DNA of 64,000 nucleotides, from positions 17,960 through 81,959 of the forward strand of contig NZ_JABDHQ010000013.1 of assembly GCF_018709685.1 (NCBI RefSeq). Reading direction: 5' to 3'. The DNA comes from Akkermansia muciniphila. Lineage in GTDB: Bacteria > Verrucomicrobiota > Verrucomicrobiia > Verrucomicrobiales > Akkermansiaceae. Positions 61,808 through 64,000 of the stretch are shown piece by piece (the first letter of the stretch is position 1; every line of letters starts with the position of its first letter). Position numbers and translations under genes: made by a program. The notes under the pieces were generated by a model. The model had not been told where the DNA came from. It was given only the letters and a program-made list of their open reading frames with translations, and searched no databases.

Positions 61808-62212
61808 TTAAGAGCGTCCGTTTTCCGCGGTCTGCGCCGCTTCATCTCCAATGGACTCATTGGGTATCCATCCCTCCTCCCGGTCGCTTATTCTCCGGAC
61901 CCACGTCCACCCGTTCAGCGTCCTGAGCTTGACGATTTCTTCCCCCGGGTCTACGTCCAATTCCCTGGCGCTGTAATCTTCCAGCACCATTCCCTGCGCT
62001 CCGTCTTCCGGATGGTCAATCAGTTGAACGGGAACCCAGCCTCCATGGCCCCGGCTGTTTTCCGCCCAAATCCAGTCCTTCCAGTTTTCCTCCGGCGCTC
62101 TTTCCCCCAACTGAACTCGTTCCCCCTTTTCCAGCCTGATGGGATGTTCATATTCCGTCCGGTGTGAAGCGACTGTTTTAAAGATTCCCTGGGGCGCGCC
62201 GTTTGTTTTCAT
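61808..62212 (-). CDS. small protein with SH3-like repeats
   Basis: About 134 residues from ATG 62212. Two similar beta-rich segments are visible: RLEKGERVQLG...WIWAENSRGHGGWVPVQ, and LDVDPGEEIVKL...WTWVRRISDREEGWIPNE. This is the pattern of variant SH3 domains, possibly used for binding peptides or cell wall. The start at 62212 is judged from context; the open frame extends to 62266. Confidence 0.65.
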   Translation of the reverse strand: MKTNGAPQGIFKTVASHRTEYEHPIRLEKGERVQLGERAPEENWKDWIWAENSRGHGGWVPVQLIDHPEDGAQGMVLEDYSARELDVDPGEEIVKLRTLNGWTWVRRISDREEGWIPNESIGDEAAQTAENGRS

Positions 62213-62516
62213 GTGATGATTTTCTGTCTTGAATGGATGATGTTGAAGTTTCTGGGGCTTCAGCATAACCTTTTGCCTGCTGCCTGTTTCGTTCCTGCTT
62301 CCGTTCTCTCCTATCCTACTTGTAATCCTTGTGATAGATCAATCTCAATAATATTGTGAGTCCATATTTCCTTGTTGGGTTGCGCCAAGGAACCATTTGA
62401 ATGCTCTATGATCAATTGCACCCCCCTTCTCCTTTAAGGGAGGAAGTATTTTGTTGAGTCCCTTTTGCTGTCCGGAAGAACGTTTTATTGTAATTCTAGT
62501 CAATGCCGTTTCCTTC

Positions 62517-62648
62517 TCATTCCATCTGGTCGTCATCGGGCCGCATGTAGCTGTATGCACCGCTGGAGTCCCATACAAAGTTCTTTATCCAGTATGTTGT
62601 CGTATTGATATCTGAAATTTCCTTTTTGCCGGAGACAAAGAGAAAATT
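62517..62648 (-). pseudogene. fragment of an AT-rich gene, 43 codons without a start
   Basis: The minus strand encodes KEISDINTTTYWIKNFVW, then DSSGAYSYMRPDDDQME and a stop. A stop codon lies directly upstream and no start is present. The sequence looks like a genuine protein end, so it may be an orphan C-terminal cassette left from a polymorphic toxin or partner gene. The surrounding 62213-62682 region holds no other supported gene. Confidence 0.4.
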
Positions 62649-62682
62649 TTAAGAGTTTTTAGAAGTTCTCGTCATGAAATAC

Positions 62683-63222
62683 TTATAATTTATTTGGAAC
62701 CCATATGAGATTCCATTCCTGGCCATTACTATCTTTGGCTCGTAAATTTAATTTCATCTTTAAAGGGTATGATGATCTTTTCTGAATTTCCATATACAAT
62801 GAACCATCTTTTGATTCTGTTGAGAGAAGATCAGGTGTCCATGGAATAGAAAAAATAGGTGTATTTTTTATTTCAGTTGGAAGGTGGTTGTTACCATTTG
62901 GATTAAAAATAATAGTTTCAGATTCAAAATAATCTTTATTTTTAATAGACTGCCTAGATTTTTTTCTCTCTGTAATTAAAACTCCTGATTCAATAGATAT
63001 ACCTTCTTCTGTTTCCAAATTTTTAAAATAAATGTGAGGGTACTCTGAAGAAATATCTGGAACAAAATCATCGTCATTCAGGGAAGAATCAAGTTTATAC
63101 GATAATGCAGATGTATTAGAATTGCATACTGAAAATTTAGTATAATTTAATATAATTATAAATTCTGATAAAGAAATGATAATAAGTGCAATAATTAAGA
63201 TATTTTTTTTAATAATATTCAT
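62683..63222 (-). CDS. AT-rich membrane-anchored hypothetical protein, possible immunity protein
   Basis: 179 residues. It starts MNIIKKNILIIALIIISL, a signal-anchor helix, followed by a mostly polar exported region with many Asn, Ser and Lys. Base composition is far more AT-rich than the genes to the left, indicating horizontal transfer. It begins 6 nt after the stop of the candidate toxin/peptidase gene, a spacing usual for effector-immunity pairs. No family is recognised. Confidence 0.55.
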   Translation of the reverse strand: MNIIKKNILIIALIIISLSEFIIILNYTKFSVCNSNTSALSYKLDSSLNDDDFVPDISSEYPHIYFKNLETEEGISIESGVLITERKKSRQSIKNKDYFESETIIFNPNGNNHLPTEIKNTPIFSIPWTPDLLSTESKDGSLYMEIQKRSSYPLKMKLNLRAKDSNGQEWNLIWVPNKL

Positions 63223-63228
63223 ATTTCT

Positions 63229-64000
63229 CTATTGTGGGCGTGGAATTGGAGGAGTATCATTATTGTCTGCAGTGCTTACAATTTTTGCTGGATAATACTT
63301 CAAATAGCTTTCGTTCTTTTTCATTTGCAAGGAAAAGCTGTTTTCTCCTTCTGGTGCATTAGAATAAATTCTCCAGCCTCCATCGGAAATTGCACCATCC
63401 TGATGGCATGCAACTAAATAAATACCATATCCATTTGTTGAGTTAGATGGATACAATGAAGATAAGAATTTTTTAAATTTTCCCATGTCGGCATATATTT
63501 TAGATTTATCTTCTTTTTTTCCTATAATTAGCTGATTTGTAGGCTTTTTTATTCCAGTAGCTGTTGAATATTCACCATGGGAGATTACTGCTAATGTATC
63601 ATATTCTTCTGTAATATTTTTCAGTAATTTTTTTACAGTATCAGATAATTGTTTCTTTGATTTTTTATCAGAACCATAAACAACTTCAATGGTTGAAGTT
63701 TTTTCATGTTCTATCTTTTTTATAAATTCCTGAGACGAATCATTAAATTTTTTCCCATCTATAGCTATAGAAGCTTTTATATCATCTCTAAGCCAGTCAA
63801 ATAAATCTTTGTTCCCTCTCGTATTTTTGCTTTTTTCATCTAATTCTTCAATTGCGGCAATTATTTTATCTGAAACTTCTTTAATATTTTTTATATTTGT
63901 TTGTAAATCTTTTATTTTATTTGCGTCTTTTTCGTTGTTTTTATCTAGACACGCAACCACGTAGATGGCACATCCAAGAAGGTCTGTAATGAACAATTTG
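63229..64000 (-). CDS. caspase-like protein, C-terminal part (5' cut by window edge), possible toxin
   Basis: At least 256 residues; the frame is open to the right edge. A Lys/Asp/Glu-rich coiled-coil-like region (about 15-65 of the visible part) leads to EYDTLAVISHGEYSTATG and, about 55 residues later, GIYLVACHQDGAIS. A His-Gly and an Ala-Cys at this spacing are the classic dyad layout of caspase-fold peptidases (CHAT/C11/C14-like). The start (KLFITDLLGCAIYVVAC) could be the junction of an RHS-type core with its variable tip. A standalone caspase-like peptidase is the alternative. The AT-rich composition supports transfer. Confidence 0.45.
   Translation of the reverse strand, partial: KLFITDLLGCAIYVVACLDKNNEKDANKIKDLQTNIKNIKEVSDKIIAAIEELDEKSKNTRGNKDLFDWLRDDIKASIAIDGKKFNDSSQEFIKKIEHEKTSTIEVVYGSDKKSKKQLSDTVKKLLKNITEEYDTLAVISHGEYSTATGIKKPTNQLIIGKKEDKSKIYADMGKFKKFLSSLYPSNSTNGYGIYLVACHQDGAISDGGWRIYSNAPEGENSFSLQMKKNESYLKYYPAKIVSTADNNDTPPIPRPQ

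Noticed and set aside
62345..62578. 77-codon minus-strand frame
   Set aside because: It overlaps the fragment with better protein-like composition (62517-62648) in another frame and has no recognisable features.

Overview
The window looks like the chromosome of a mucin-associated gut Verrucomicrobiota, most likely Akkermansia or a close relative. This is inferred from gene content and composition (moderately GC-rich, secreted GH29 fucosidase, secreted sulfatase, SHD1-type and Minf_1886-type proteins typical of the phylum), not from a database search. Most of the window is ordinary core genome with tight operons. Two stretches look foreign: a decayed phage-like block (about 32.9-36.9 kb) beside a tRNA-Thr gene, and a very AT-rich block at the right edge (62.2-64.0 kb).

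Layout. 0-9.1 kb: end of one ABC exporter half and a complete second half, a phosphoglucomutase-family enzyme, a secreted NlpC/P60-like hydrolase, then ftsA, a divergent ftsZ and a polytopic membrane protein. 9.1-11.0 kb: a CRISPR array with type I-C-like repeats (24 repeats, 23 spacers), read on the minus strand, with no cas gene anywhere in the window. 11-17.4 kb: metallophosphoesterase, carboxyspermidine/saccharopine-dehydrogenase-like enzyme, secreted thioredoxin-fold protein, alpha-L-fucosidase. 17.4-24.3 kb: oligopeptide ABC importer (binding protein and two permeases, no ATPase nearby), small membrane proteins, tyrS, a bile-acid/sodium symporter-family protein. 24.7-32.6 kb: SHD1 protein, two overlapping von Willebrand/BatA-like membrane proteins, a glutaminyl-cyclase-like M28 lipoprotein, parB.

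32.9-37.1 kb: phage-like small genes, a GH108-type lysozyme, a tail-fibre-like gene with a frameshifted 5' end, then tRNA-Thr(UGU). 37-53.8 kb: topoisomerase IV A subunit, a small HTH protein, a large Ala-rich membrane protein, a FeoB-like membrane domain without its GTPase half, sulfatase, AI-2E-family protein, a two-DTG aspartyl-protease-like PDZ protein, a serpin, agmatine deiminase and an FAD oxidoreductase. 54-62.2 kb: three tandem paralogous small secreted proteins, a purE-like gene, and a pyrR-pyrB-pyrC' operon whose dihydroorotase lacks metal ligands, followed by trmO, a serine hydrolase and an SH3-like protein. The right edge holds a caspase-like candidate toxin or peptidase (cut by the window), a coupled membrane-anchored partner and a gene fragment.

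Two genome-wide features stand out. First, many genes carry TTGnnn-N16/17-TAnnnT promoters only 6-14 nt before the start codon, implying leaderless or nearly leaderless mRNAs. Second, a mosaic intergenic repeat of roughly 200 bp occurs at three places (14.8, 24.3 and 42.7 kb), with a partial copy at 54.0 kb.
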